From the IMG/VR virus record IMGVR_UViG_3300009502_000047, positions 1-64,000 of that record: a stretch of 64,000 nucleotides of DNA; one strand, 5' to 3'. The position numbers were made by a program, and so were the translations under genes. This document shows positions 58,188 to 64,000 of the stretch, piece by piece. The notes below the pieces were generated by a model. It did not search any database. It had not been told where the DNA came from and saw nothing but the letters and a program-made list of their open reading frames with translations. Source of the stretch: a virus. How positions within the stretch are numbered: the first letter of the stretch is position 1; every line of letters begins with the position of its first letter.

Positions 58188-58440
58188 GAGACCAATAACC
58201 ATAGATGCCGAAAGAATTTCAGAGACCATTGAAATCAAAACCCGAGAGGGAAGTCTATTAGGATATAGGGGTGACTGGCTAATCAAAGGCATAGAGGGCG
58301 AGTTGTACCCATGTGGTGACGCTATATTCCGAAAGACCTACGAACCATCGGGTGATGGTAAATGCAGATATTGTATGCATCAAAAAAGCCAACTATGTAA
58401 TGACTTTGAAACATGTATCTTTGAATGGAAAGAGGAATAA
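58165..58440 (+). CDS. PGDYG-like domain protein with zinc tail
   Basis: A 91-residue protein. FTKRPITIDAERISETIEIK, then GYRGDWLIKGIEGELYPCGD and FRKTYE match the small phage domain with 'GDwli.G..GE.YP...e.F...Y'. The C-terminus has C..C....C....C (KCRYCMHQKSQLCNDFETC), a zinc-knuckle-like extension. Family role is unknown. Confidence 0.65.
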   Translation: MVFSKFTKRPITIDAERISETIEIKTREGSLLGYRGDWLIKGIEGELYPCGDAIFRKTYEPSGDGKCRYCMHQKSQLCNDFETCIFEWKEE

Positions 58441-58442
58441 CT

Positions 58443-58772
58443 ATGAAGTTAAATGGAACTATTGAAATATCAAATTTTAATCAGGTAGCAATTGAACATA
58501 CCCTGTGGAACAAAAACCCATATGGATGGTGGACACCCGAAGATAATACTGGTAAATATGCCCACAACATCCCCCACAACAAGATGGTAAACAAAATCAA
58601 ACAGTATCAGGGCAGTCGTAAGTACAAAGTCTGGATATCAGGTTATACCATCAACATTACCAGAAAACCACGTAAAGCAACAGTGATAAGAAATAAACCA
58701 GTCCTAGTACCAAGACGAGTTTTCAAGCGTCTTATGTACGTCATTGGTAATCTGTGGGTAGGTAAAAAATGA
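58443..58772 (+). CDS. Basic protein of unknown function
   Basis: A 109-residue basic protein from ATG 58443: KLNGTIEISNFNQVAIEHTL, then GWWTPEDNTGKYAHNIPHNK and a very basic C-terminus (TRKPRKATVIRNKPVLVPRR). Probably nucleic-acid binding by charge. Overlaps the next gene by 4 bp. Confidence 0.45.
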   Translation: MKLNGTIEISNFNQVAIEHTLWNKNPYGWWTPEDNTGKYAHNIPHNKMVNKIKQYQGSRKYKVWISGYTINITRKPRKATVIRNKPVLVPRRVFKRLMYVIGNLWVGKK

Positions 58773-59098
58773 TTGATGTAAAACCTTTTTGTGACTATGC
58801 AATCAGACTCTTTGGGGCTAACAATCAGATTGACAAGTCTATTGAGGAACTATCCGAGTTAATTCAGGCCTTAATTCATCGTAAACATAAACGTCCTGAA
58901 GAATATGACAGGGTAGCCGAAGAAATTGCAGATGTAATGCTGATGTTAGAGCAGCTTAAGATAGTCTATGGAATCCCACAGAGTACTTTGGATAGGATAA
59001 TCTCTGACAAAATACAGCGTGTTTACCACAGGTATAGTACGGGAGCAACTGAAACATGGACAACAGAATCGACAAGGAACTTTGGTTCCTCAAGTTAG
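58769..59098 (+). CDS. MazG-like NTP pyrophosphohydrolase
   Basis: A 109-residue protein. The all-alpha NTP-PPase motif is present: QIDKSIEELSELIQALIHRK (ExxE), then YDRVAEEIADVMLMLEQLKI (ExxD). These four acids bind Mg. It hydrolyses non-canonical or excess (d)NTPs; next to dCMP deaminase a dUTP/dCTP house-cleaning role fits. The 3' end overlaps the deaminase gene by 43 bp, so the tail (TETWTTESTRNFGSSS) is constrained by that frame. Confidence 0.8.
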   Translation: MIDVKPFCDYAIRLFGANNQIDKSIEELSELIQALIHRKHKRPEEYDRVAEEIADVMLMLEQLKIVYGIPQSTLDRIISDKIQRVYHRYSTGATETWTTESTRNFGSSS

Positions 59099-59535
59099 CC
59101 AAGGTCATAGCCGAGCGTAGTACCTGTCTTCGCCGACATTACGGAAGCATCATAGTCAACGACTACGATGAGATTATCTCCACAGGTTATAACGGAGCAC
59201 CACGAGGTCAGCACCACTGCGAGAAATGTTATCGCATAGAACATAAAATTCCTGCAGGTAGTCATTATGAAAAATGCTTTAGTATTCATGCAGAATGTAA
59301 TGCAATAATACAGGCAGGCAAAGACGCCCGAGGCTGTACCATCTACATAAACGGATACAATGTCATTAGCAACAACGATGACAAAATATCCTATTTACCG
59401 TGTTTGATGTGTAGCAGAATCATAGTTAACTCGGGATTAGATAGAATAATTGTTCCTGATGAATCAGGTGAATCTTACATCATGATAGAACCTACTTTAG
59501 CCTATTTATCAGCAAATTTAAAGGAGGGCATGTAA
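59056..59535 (+). CDS. dCMP deaminase
   Basis: A 159-residue protein. Zinc and catalytic motifs: SIHAECNAIIQAG (HAE) and PCLMCSRIIVNSG (PCxxC). The N-terminal LAKVIAERSTCLRRHYGSII, then STGYNGAPRGQHHCEKC is typical of ComE-like dCMP deaminases, with an extra HCEKC zinc site. It converts dCMP to dUMP for the viral ThyA. Confidence 0.9.
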   Translation: MDNRIDKELWFLKLAKVIAERSTCLRRHYGSIIVNDYDEIISTGYNGAPRGQHHCEKCYRIEHKIPAGSHYEKCFSIHAECNAIIQAGKDARGCTIYINGYNVISNNDDKISYLPCLMCSRIIVNSGLDRIIVPDESGESYIMIEPTLAYLSANLKEGM

Positions 59536-59879
59536 TGTTTTTCAAAAATAAAAAGAATAAAGACATTAATAAACTTAAAGACAGAATTCAGAATTTAGAG
59601 TTGGTAATCTCGGAATTTATTGATTCCAAGTCTCCACAGAACATCCCTAAATACTATTTTAGATATCCTATTAATCCCATTAAAGTAGAGCATGTATGTG
59701 ACGAGGAACTCCAGGTAATGTCAGTAGTTAAATACTTGGTCACAGTTGTAGTTCCAATGTCTGAACCATCCACCAAACAAGTATTTAGGATGACACGTAA
59801 GGAACTAGATGACTTCATGGTTGCCTTACCTTCGATCGGTGGTGCTTATATCACAGACTTAAGAGGTGAAGATTTATAA
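59535..59879 (+). CDS. Coiled-coil N-terminal protein of unknown function
   Basis: A 114-residue protein with a basic start (MFFKNKKNKDINKLKDRIQN) running into a short coiled coil (LELVISEFIDS), then a compact beta-rich domain (VVKYLVTVVVPMSEPSTKQV; ELDDFMVALPSIGGAYITDL). AAGGAGGGCATGTA precedes the ATG. Unrecognised. Confidence 0.45.
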   Translation: MFFKNKKNKDINKLKDRIQNLELVISEFIDSKSPQNIPKYYFRYPINPIKVEHVCDEELQVMSVVKYLVTVVVPMSEPSTKQVFRMTRKELDDFMVALPSIGGAYITDLRGEDL

Positions 59880-60145
59880 TGAACATGGATGCTACAATCT
59901 CAATTTTAATTAAAGACCACGTTTATACAGCCATAATCAATGACTTTTATGATATCAAAATGAGGAATATAGATGGTAATTCCGATTACTTTCAATGTGG
60001 AATATTTGATGAACATACAATCCCTACAGATCATATTATCCTTGACTATATTCACGCTATCAAAGGTACTCATTTTTACTCTGAGTGGATGGAGAAGTGG
60101 ACGACTGTAGCCTTTCAGGTGATGAGTCGTGATCATAACTGTTGA
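59879..60145 (+). CDS. Protein of unknown function
   Basis: An 88-residue protein: NMDATISILIKDHVYTAIIN, later FDEHTIPTDHIILDYIHAIK and WMEKWTTVAFQVMS. Mixed alpha/beta. Overlaps the nuclease gene by 17 bp. Unrecognised. Confidence 0.45.
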   Translation: MNMDATISILIKDHVYTAIINDFYDIKMRNIDGNSDYFQCGIFDEHTIPTDHIILDYIHAIKGTHFYSEWMEKWTTVAFQVMSRDHNC

Positions 60146-60770
60146 TACCAGAGAACCACCTGAAAACTATGAGTTTCTGGTAAACACTTTTCGCACTACC
60201 CAATTTAAAAAGGCTGCTTTACCTGAAGGCGATTACTCAACAGAAAAAGTCCTTGTTGAACGTAAGACTCTCTCTGACTTATATGGCAGTATAATGGGTA
60301 GCAAAGATAAATCAGGCAGACTACAACATCAAGTCTCCAGATTAACTACTCACACAGATCAAATAGTATTAATTATGATTATAGGCAATATGTTTGATTA
60401 TATCCGTAAGATGGATAAGCTCGGCATAAACGTAAACCCTGACATTATATACGCTACAATCTCTTCTATAATCTGCCGGGAACATATCCATTTCTTATGG
60501 TACGAACATGAATCAGATGCCTTAATCAACATGGTTAGATTCATGATGAAAGTCGAAGATGACAAGCATCATGTGCCTTCAAGACGAGAACCTGATCATC
60601 TTGCTGCGCGTCTGTTAAACATCTCATTACCCCAATGGCTGGCCCTAAAGTCCAAATACGGGACTATTTACGGAGTGATGCAAGCCTCTGATACCCAAAT
60701 AATGGAAGTCAAAGGTATTGGGAAGATTAAAGCCGGAAAGATTAAGGAGATATTAAAATCGGGGTGGTGA
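60129..60770 (+). CDS. ERCC4/XPF-type nuclease with helix-hairpin-helix
   Basis: A 213-residue protein from GTG 60129 (AGGTGAT 7 nt upstream), needed to keep the first strand IITVDTREP. The nuclease core has DTREP, LPEGDYS and VLVERKTLSDLYGSI (GD..., ERKxxxD), the XPF/MUS81 signature. The C-terminal HhH (MEVKGIGKIKAGKIKEILKS) binds DNA. It would cut branched DNA during recombination or replication. No helicase domain is fused. Confidence 0.88.
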   Translation: MIITVDTREPPENYEFLVNTFRTTQFKKAALPEGDYSTEKVLVERKTLSDLYGSIMGSKDKSGRLQHQVSRLTTHTDQIVLIMIIGNMFDYIRKMDKLGINVNPDIIYATISSIICREHIHFLWYEHESDALINMVRFMMKVEDDKHHVPSRREPDHLAARLLNISLPQWLALKSKYGTIYGVMQASDTQIMEVKGIGKIKAGKIKEILKSGW

Positions 60771-60774
60771 CAAT

Positions 60775-61929
60775 GTGGACATATATACCGACATAATGGA
60801 TGAACTAAATAGTAGAAATACCTATAAATCAGATGTATATGCTCCCTTTTACATTTGCAGTTATATGTCCCATATGTTCAACATCTTCAACCAACATCAT
60901 CAGATATACTGGGAATCCAAACGACTTCCCAATCTTCGTCTTCATCTTCTCTTTGTAGCTCCTCGGGGATACATGAAAACTTACTACCTCTCAACCATGG
61001 GTGGTAATGACCACAGTATCTTTCCTACTGACACACCATTTCCAATGGGTTACGAGCAGTCAATGACTGAATCAGGTTTAATAGGCACTATCAACTCACA
61101 TGATGGCGAAGCAGTTACCACAGCAGGTGCAGCAAGTGAATACCGAAATGGCTTCATGCTAATCGATGAATTCAGCAGCATAACCGAGTCAATGTCCCAA
61201 GCCTATAACAAAACCTTGGAATCCCACATGTTAACCCTCTTGGATTCAGGTCACGTTAACAAGAGATTAGGCCCCGGTGTCCTTAGATACGACAGCCAGA
61301 TGACTTTATGGGCTGGTGTCCAACCCGCCAAGTACGACTTATCATCAGGTTTAGGTCGCAGAATCTGTTATTTAGTTTTCATGCCAACACGCCACGACAA
61401 TGATAACCTCATGGAAGTTATGAATTCAACCCGAAACATAAAACCATCAGCCGATGAGTCATATAAACGACACGAAAAAGTTAAGAATTTACAAGCTGGC
61501 TTCCACTGCATCAAAGACATAGAATTCGGAGATTCAGTCTACAAAACCTACAAAGATCTCAAACTCTTTTCGTTTGAAACATCTCTCTTCGACAGATTAC
61601 TAATTGGATGGCATATAGCCCGTCAGGGTGTAGAAGGTCACATGACTATTGATGTAGACAAAGATGCCTATAAACTCTTAAAGCAACAGAAAGAATGGCG
61701 CGATAACATAGCAAGGGGTGCAGATCATTCCCAGATGTCTCACATAATCAAGACATGTAGCAATGAGAAGGAGATAACAGAAGGCATGATAAAAGCCAAT
61801 AAATCCTGTATCATAAACGAATGCCTTATGATTGGATGGTCATCAATCCAAGTATCATCAGTTCTAAATGACATGGCAACAGTAGGGTTACTACGAATAA
61901 AAGGAGGTGAAGTATGGTTAAACGTATAA
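60775..61929 (+). CDS. AAA+ ATPase, possibly MCM-like replicative helicase
   Basis: A 384-residue protein (GTG 60775; ATG 60796 possible). Walker A region LHLLFVAPRGYMKTYYLSTM, Walker B NGFMLIDEFSSIT, then a helix (NKTLESHMLTLLDSGHVNKR, LGPGV), a sensor-1 strand with TLWAGVQPAKYDLS and an arginine-bearing GLGRRICYLVFMP. The order resembles the MCM core (DE-F, 'E....g.v.k.g', 'aA.NP..g.yd', 'SRFDl'). A C-terminal wHTH-like segment (KSCIINECLMIGWSSIQVSS) closes it. Walker A is atypical (GYMKT). Replicative helicase is inferred. Confidence 0.55.
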   Translation: MDIYTDIMDELNSRNTYKSDVYAPFYICSYMSHMFNIFNQHHQIYWESKRLPNLRLHLLFVAPRGYMKTYYLSTMGGNDHSIFPTDTPFPMGYEQSMTESGLIGTINSHDGEAVTTAGAASEYRNGFMLIDEFSSITESMSQAYNKTLESHMLTLLDSGHVNKRLGPGVLRYDSQMTLWAGVQPAKYDLSSGLGRRICYLVFMPTRHDNDNLMEVMNSTRNIKPSADESYKRHEKVKNLQAGFHCIKDIEFGDSVYKTYKDLKLFSFETSLFDRLLIGWHIARQGVEGHMTIDVDKDAYKLLKQQKEWRDNIARGADHSQMSHIIKTCSNEKEITEGMIKANKSCIINECLMIGWSSIQVSSVLNDMATVGLLRIKGGEVWLNV

Positions 61930-62390
61930 TCTCAGTCAACTTAGATGAGGAATTAATTGAGAAGATTAAAGACACAGGGATGAGACCCACTGAAGTAGTC
62001 ACATGGGCATTAACTCTCTACCTAAACGATGTAGGTGACGATGTACTCCATAACATCAGGGTTAAACGAATGAAAGCCGAATTACTCTACTTAACTAACT
62101 CAATAAACCTCTGGGATAAACAATTAGAAGATGGCAAGGAACGAATTATATATTTAACCGAACGAATAACCAAGATACATGAAGAACATCAAATTGAATT
62201 GGACAAGAAAGCAGGAAATGAGGCTGTACGTAAGCTAAATGACCTAATTAAATCCTATGAATACGATATAAGCAAAATATTAGCTGATTCAGAAACTACA
62301 ACTTATATAGCAGCAATTAAACGATTTAATCCTTTATTCAAGATTACCAGTCACATAAACCGATTGAAAAAGTTAATTAACTATAAATAA
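61914..62390 (+). CDS. Ribbon-helix-helix protein with coiled coil
   Basis: A 158-residue protein with AAAGGAGGTGAAGT before the ATG, the best ribosome site in the window. Residues 1-40 (KRIISVNLDEELIEKIKDTG, then MRPTEVVTWALTLYL) are a ribbon-helix-helix; the rest is a long coiled coil (ELLYLTNSINLWDKQLEDGK; KLNDLIKSYEYDISKILADS). Probable DNA-binding repressor or partition-like protein. Overlaps the ATPase gene by 16 bp and ends the rightward operon. Confidence 0.65.
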   Translation: MVKRIISVNLDEELIEKIKDTGMRPTEVVTWALTLYLNDVGDDVLHNIRVKRMKAELLYLTNSINLWDKQLEDGKERIIYLTERITKIHEEHQIELDKKAGNEAVRKLNDLIKSYEYDISKILADSETTTYIAAIKRFNPLFKITSHINRLKKLINYK

Positions 62391-62400
62391 TAATATTATT

Positions 62401-62436
62401 GTGGCCCACTATTAGGAGGGAATTTCATATTTCCCT
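62401..62436. repeat. Intergenic hairpin element, copy 2
   Basis: Contains GTGGCCCACTATTAGGAGGG followed by AATTTCATA and TTTCCCT, giving a 6-8 bp stem. Same plus-strand orientation as copy 1 at 22080, though the upstream gene here is rightward. It lies between convergent transcription units, where a terminator is expected. A TTCGAG loop follows near 62461, but no tRNA fold could be made. Confidence 0.6.
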
Positions 62437-62480
62437 TTGAGTACCTAATAAGGATATGGTTCGAGTTCCGTGTCTTTATC

Positions 62481-62891
62481 TTATAAACTATCATTTTGAA
62501 CTGCAGTTGAAACTGTAAAGTCAATTATTTTGTCAGAATAGTCTTGTTTTATAACTTCCAATGATGAGCAGCCTACATCCTCGCAGGTATCTATATCGTT
62601 CTGTGAGAAATCAGAGCCATTGGGATGGTTATGGACAAAATGTAAGCCTTTTAAAATTATCTTGTCATAGTTGTCAATGCCTATGAAATTAGCATCGCCG
62701 TTTTTAATCCACTTAACCTCGCCATTGTCATCGTAGGCAAAGCCAACTTCAGTCGGTGAATTTCTGGCATACTCATAATAATAGTGTAAAAGAGTGGGTA
62801 AACTTCCTGAAAACAACAGCAGGGTAGTAATAAGAATTACTCCCTTTGTTGCCTTCCTAATTTGTGGGCCACCTCTATAGTTAGCTGTCAT
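62481..62891 (-). CDS. Membrane-anchored JAMM/MPN-type protein
   Basis: A 136-residue protein. Residues ~15-35 form a transmembrane anchor (KGVILITTLLLFSGSLPTLL). The rest has GLHFVHNHPNGSDFSQNDID, the JAMM zinc motif HxHP...S..D, resembling RadC and tail JAB proteins. An upstream Glu (EVGF or GEVKW) could complete the site. JAMM enzymes cut isopeptide or peptide bonds; a membrane-tethered viral version might trim cell-wall peptide or surface proteins. It is downstream of fibre-like genes. Confidence 0.6.
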   Translation of the reverse strand: MTANYRGGPQIRKATKGVILITTLLLFSGSLPTLLHYYYEYARNSPTEVGFAYDDNGEVKWIKNGDANFIGIDNYDKIILKGLHFVHNHPNGSDFSQNDIDTCEDVGCSSLEVIKQDYSDKIIDFTVSTAVQNDSL

Positions 62892-62919
62892 GCTTTATAA
62901 CCTTTATTTTCTTTATCAA

Positions 62920-63258
62920 TTAGGTCATAATAAACAGCCAAAGTGACTCGTTTACTGGTAATGACTTAACCATTCCTGATTTGTCAGTTATTCTGAAGAC
63001 CATTGGATACATACCCGGAGTGTCTGTGATGTCGATTGGTTCATCATCTGGGTCAGGTTCTGCATCAGGATCAATTCCCCAGTCATAAGTTATTTGACCA
63101 GTTATGTCCTCGTCAATTGTACATTCTCCGTTTGTGACTAATGAGCCGATTGTAACAGTGACTGTGGTATCTTTAAGGTCTACTGGGGTGTTATCAGCAT
63201 TCTGAATAACATAGGTTAAAGGACTTGTATCTCCGGTCTTAATTCTGATTGTTGACAT
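62920..63258 (-). CDS. BppU-like immunoglobulin-type virion protein
   Basis: A 112-residue protein. TIRIKTGDTSPLTYVIQNAD, then NTPVDLKDTTVTVTIG is the common N-terminal Ig-like module of phage baseplate upper proteins ('GDt.pl.y.l...ngtpvdLtga.V.f'). An Asp/Pro loop (DPDAEPDPDDEPIDITD) and a final 'PGMYPMVFRITDKSGMVKSL' strand pair complete it. Structural role beside fibre genes. Confidence 0.65.
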   Translation of the reverse strand: MSTIRIKTGDTSPLTYVIQNADNTPVDLKDTTVTVTIGSLVTNGECTIDEDITGQITYDWGIDPDAEPDPDDEPIDITDTPGMYPMVFRITDKSGMVKSLPVNESLWLFIMT

Positions 63259-63270
63259 GGTTAAGTTTAT

Positions 63271-63774
63271 CTAATTAACTTTAACCCAGTCAGAGCCTGT
63301 TGCTCCACGAGCAATATAAACATCTGCTGGAGTTGCTGATGAGTTAATGTAGATGGCACCTATGAATGCAGGTACTCCACTTGGGACTCCTGAACCAGAT
63401 GTTGCTGCAACTACACCTGCATGGGTGTGACTCGTGATTGAACCAGTGAGAACTGCTTCAACTTCGCCTTTGGTTATGTCAGAGTTCTTCTGGGCATTGC
63501 TGGGTGCATGTGCAACCTGTGAGTGATCATAGGCTGTTTTGCCTCTGTCTCCCCTATATGCAGTTGAGGATGTCTCACCAAGTTGTAAACCACCATATGC
63601 ACCGTCTCCCACGTATGTGAGTGACGCGAATGCATGGACACCATCACCTACTTTCATTTTGCCTGTGTCGGTTTCAAGAAGTAAGTAGTCGCTTGTATAT
63701 ACCTTGGTATCTGCTGTGAGACCTGTAGCAGTGTTTTTGAGGAGTTTAATCCTTCTAAAAAGTCTTTCTGTCAT
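63271..63774 (-). CDS. Tail fibre / collar-type protein
   Basis: A 167-residue protein. The opening LFRRIKLLKNTATGLTADTK and LLLETDTGKMKVGDGVHAFA form the same head module as the fibre at the left edge; TAYRGDRGKTAYDHSQVAHA and SHTHAG are frequent tail-fibre segments. The end ADVYIARGATGSDWVKVN is compact. Preceded by a late promoter, it heads the leftward operon. Its similarity to the left-edge fibre suggests that the tail genes continue across the ends. Confidence 0.7.
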   Translation of the reverse strand: MTERLFRRIKLLKNTATGLTADTKVYTSDYLLLETDTGKMKVGDGVHAFASLTYVGDGAYGGLQLGETSSTAYRGDRGKTAYDHSQVAHAPSNAQKNSDITKGEVEAVLTGSITSHTHAGVVAATSGSGVPSGVPAFIGAIYINSSATPADVYIARGATGSDWVKVN

Positions 63775-63804
63775 TGGACATTACATCCCGGTGGATTCTT
63801 TAAG

Positions 63805-63821
63805 ATGTGGAAACCACTTCC
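63805..63821. promoter_or_regulatory. Short palindrome in the fibre-gene leader
   Basis: GTGGAA and TTCCAC flank ACCAC, giving a 6-bp stem within the predicted leader of the gene starting at 63774. It could affect ribosome access or be an operator. Confidence 0.4.
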
Positions 63822-63844
63822 ACCTTAATTAATAGCTTTATAAT

Positions 63845-63860
63845 TACCAGTATAAAGATT
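63845..63860 (-). promoter_or_regulatory. Late promoter of the fibre/JAMM operon
   Basis: The leftward strand reads AATCTTTATACTGGTA, sharing TATACTGGTA with the promoter at 28658. The start site would lie about 45 nt before ATG 63774. Confidence 0.65.
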
Positions 63861-63863
63861 AAA

Positions 63864-63890
63864 GGGATGAGGGGAAAGAGATCTCATCCC
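63864..63890 (-). terminator. Hairpin terminator upstream of the fibre promoter
   Basis: GGGATGAG (63864-63871) and CTCATCCC (63883-63890) are exact reverse complements. Read leftward, the stem is followed by TTTAATCTTT, terminator-like, for a transcript entering from beyond the window. The run overlaps the TATA box of the next promoter. Confidence 0.5.
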
Positions 63891-64000
63891 AGAGGTTACC
63901 AATGGATCTAAAGTTTCGTATACAGGATATAGTGTCTGTTGCCACGAAAACAGACAATAAAAGAGTTAGATTCAAAAGTATTTAATTATTTTTACTTCTT
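63891..64000. other. Right edge, no assignable gene
   Basis: 110 bp. A 27-residue rightward frame (ATG 63903, MDLKFRIQDIVSVATKTDNK, then RVRFKSI) is open but has no supporting context. A leftward gene end could also lie here. Nothing else is visible. Confidence 0.3.

Noticed and set aside
62401-62475. Possible tRNA gene (CAT-like loop inside TTTCCC stem, GGTTCGAGTTCC further on)
   Set aside because: Acceptor arms do not pair, the T-stem has only about two pairs and the loop of the central stem is not seven bases; the homologous element at 22080 has no T-arm at all.
1-64000. Integrase, attachment site or insertion sequence
   Set aside because: No tyrosine or serine recombinase or transposase motif was found in any frame; absence in this window does not exclude one beyond it.

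Overview
The window looks like most of the genome of a tailed, siphovirus-type DNA virus (Caudoviricetes) of an archaeon. Virion evidence: HK97-type capsid, portal, two-subunit terminase, head-tail connectors, two tail-tube proteins, a giant tape measure and tail fibres, with no tail sheath. Archaeal evidence: a family B DNA polymerase beside a PCNA-type clamp, a short archaeal-type thymidylate synthase, archaeal-type peptidyl-tRNA hydrolase 2, an XPF/ERCC4-type nuclease, a possible MCM-like ATPase, and TATA boxes about 25-35 bp before genes, some giving nearly leaderless starts. Shine-Dalgarno sites are also common. The DNA is AT-rich. A methanogen-like euryarchaeal host would fit, but the host cannot be fixed from this sequence. 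No integrase was recognised.

Layout. 1-28,479 is a leftward structural arm. In transcription order (right to left) it holds a secreted protein, a two-helix membrane protein, small and large terminase, a 51-53 residue protein, portal, protease-scaffold fusion, decoration protein, major capsid, connectors, two tandem tail-tube paralogues, tail assembly proteins, a 3281-residue tape measure, baseplate proteins and fibres. The last fibre runs off the left edge. 28,480-29,215 is a divergent control region. 29,216-33,292 is a rightward run of small genes. 33,293-35,253 holds two non-coding blocks around a leftward HTH regulator; the larger block is the best candidate for an origin or regulatory hub. 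35,254-45,132 is a tightly overlapping rightward run of about 35 small genes, many encoding Cys-rich, probably zinc-binding proteins. 45,316-62,390 is the replication and nucleotide block: OB-like protein, Sak4-like recombinase, PolB, ThyA, PCNA, Cas4-like nuclease, class II ribonucleotide reductase, MazG-like protein, dCMP deaminase, ERCC4 nuclease and MCM-like ATPase. 62,481-63,774 returns to leftward tail-type genes, so the two edges probably approach each other in a circular or circularly permuted genome.

Most notable: (i) the tape measure carries a complete-looking DEDDy 3'-5' exonuclease domain near its N-terminus; (ii) the large terminase has two inteins, one inside the Walker A loop and one in the nuclease domain, and PolB has a third in its catalytic DTD motif; (iii) four leftward promoters share TATA[G/C]TGGTA, with conservation extending 3' of the TATA box; (iv) the small-gene array contains several internal paralogue families; (v) an intergenic hairpin element is repeated 40 kb apart. 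How the genes fit together: reductase, dCMP deaminase and ThyA feed dTTP synthesis; PolB, clamp and helicase-like ATPase replicate; Sak4-like, Cas4-like and ERCC4 proteins form a recombination set; the late arm builds and fills the capsid.
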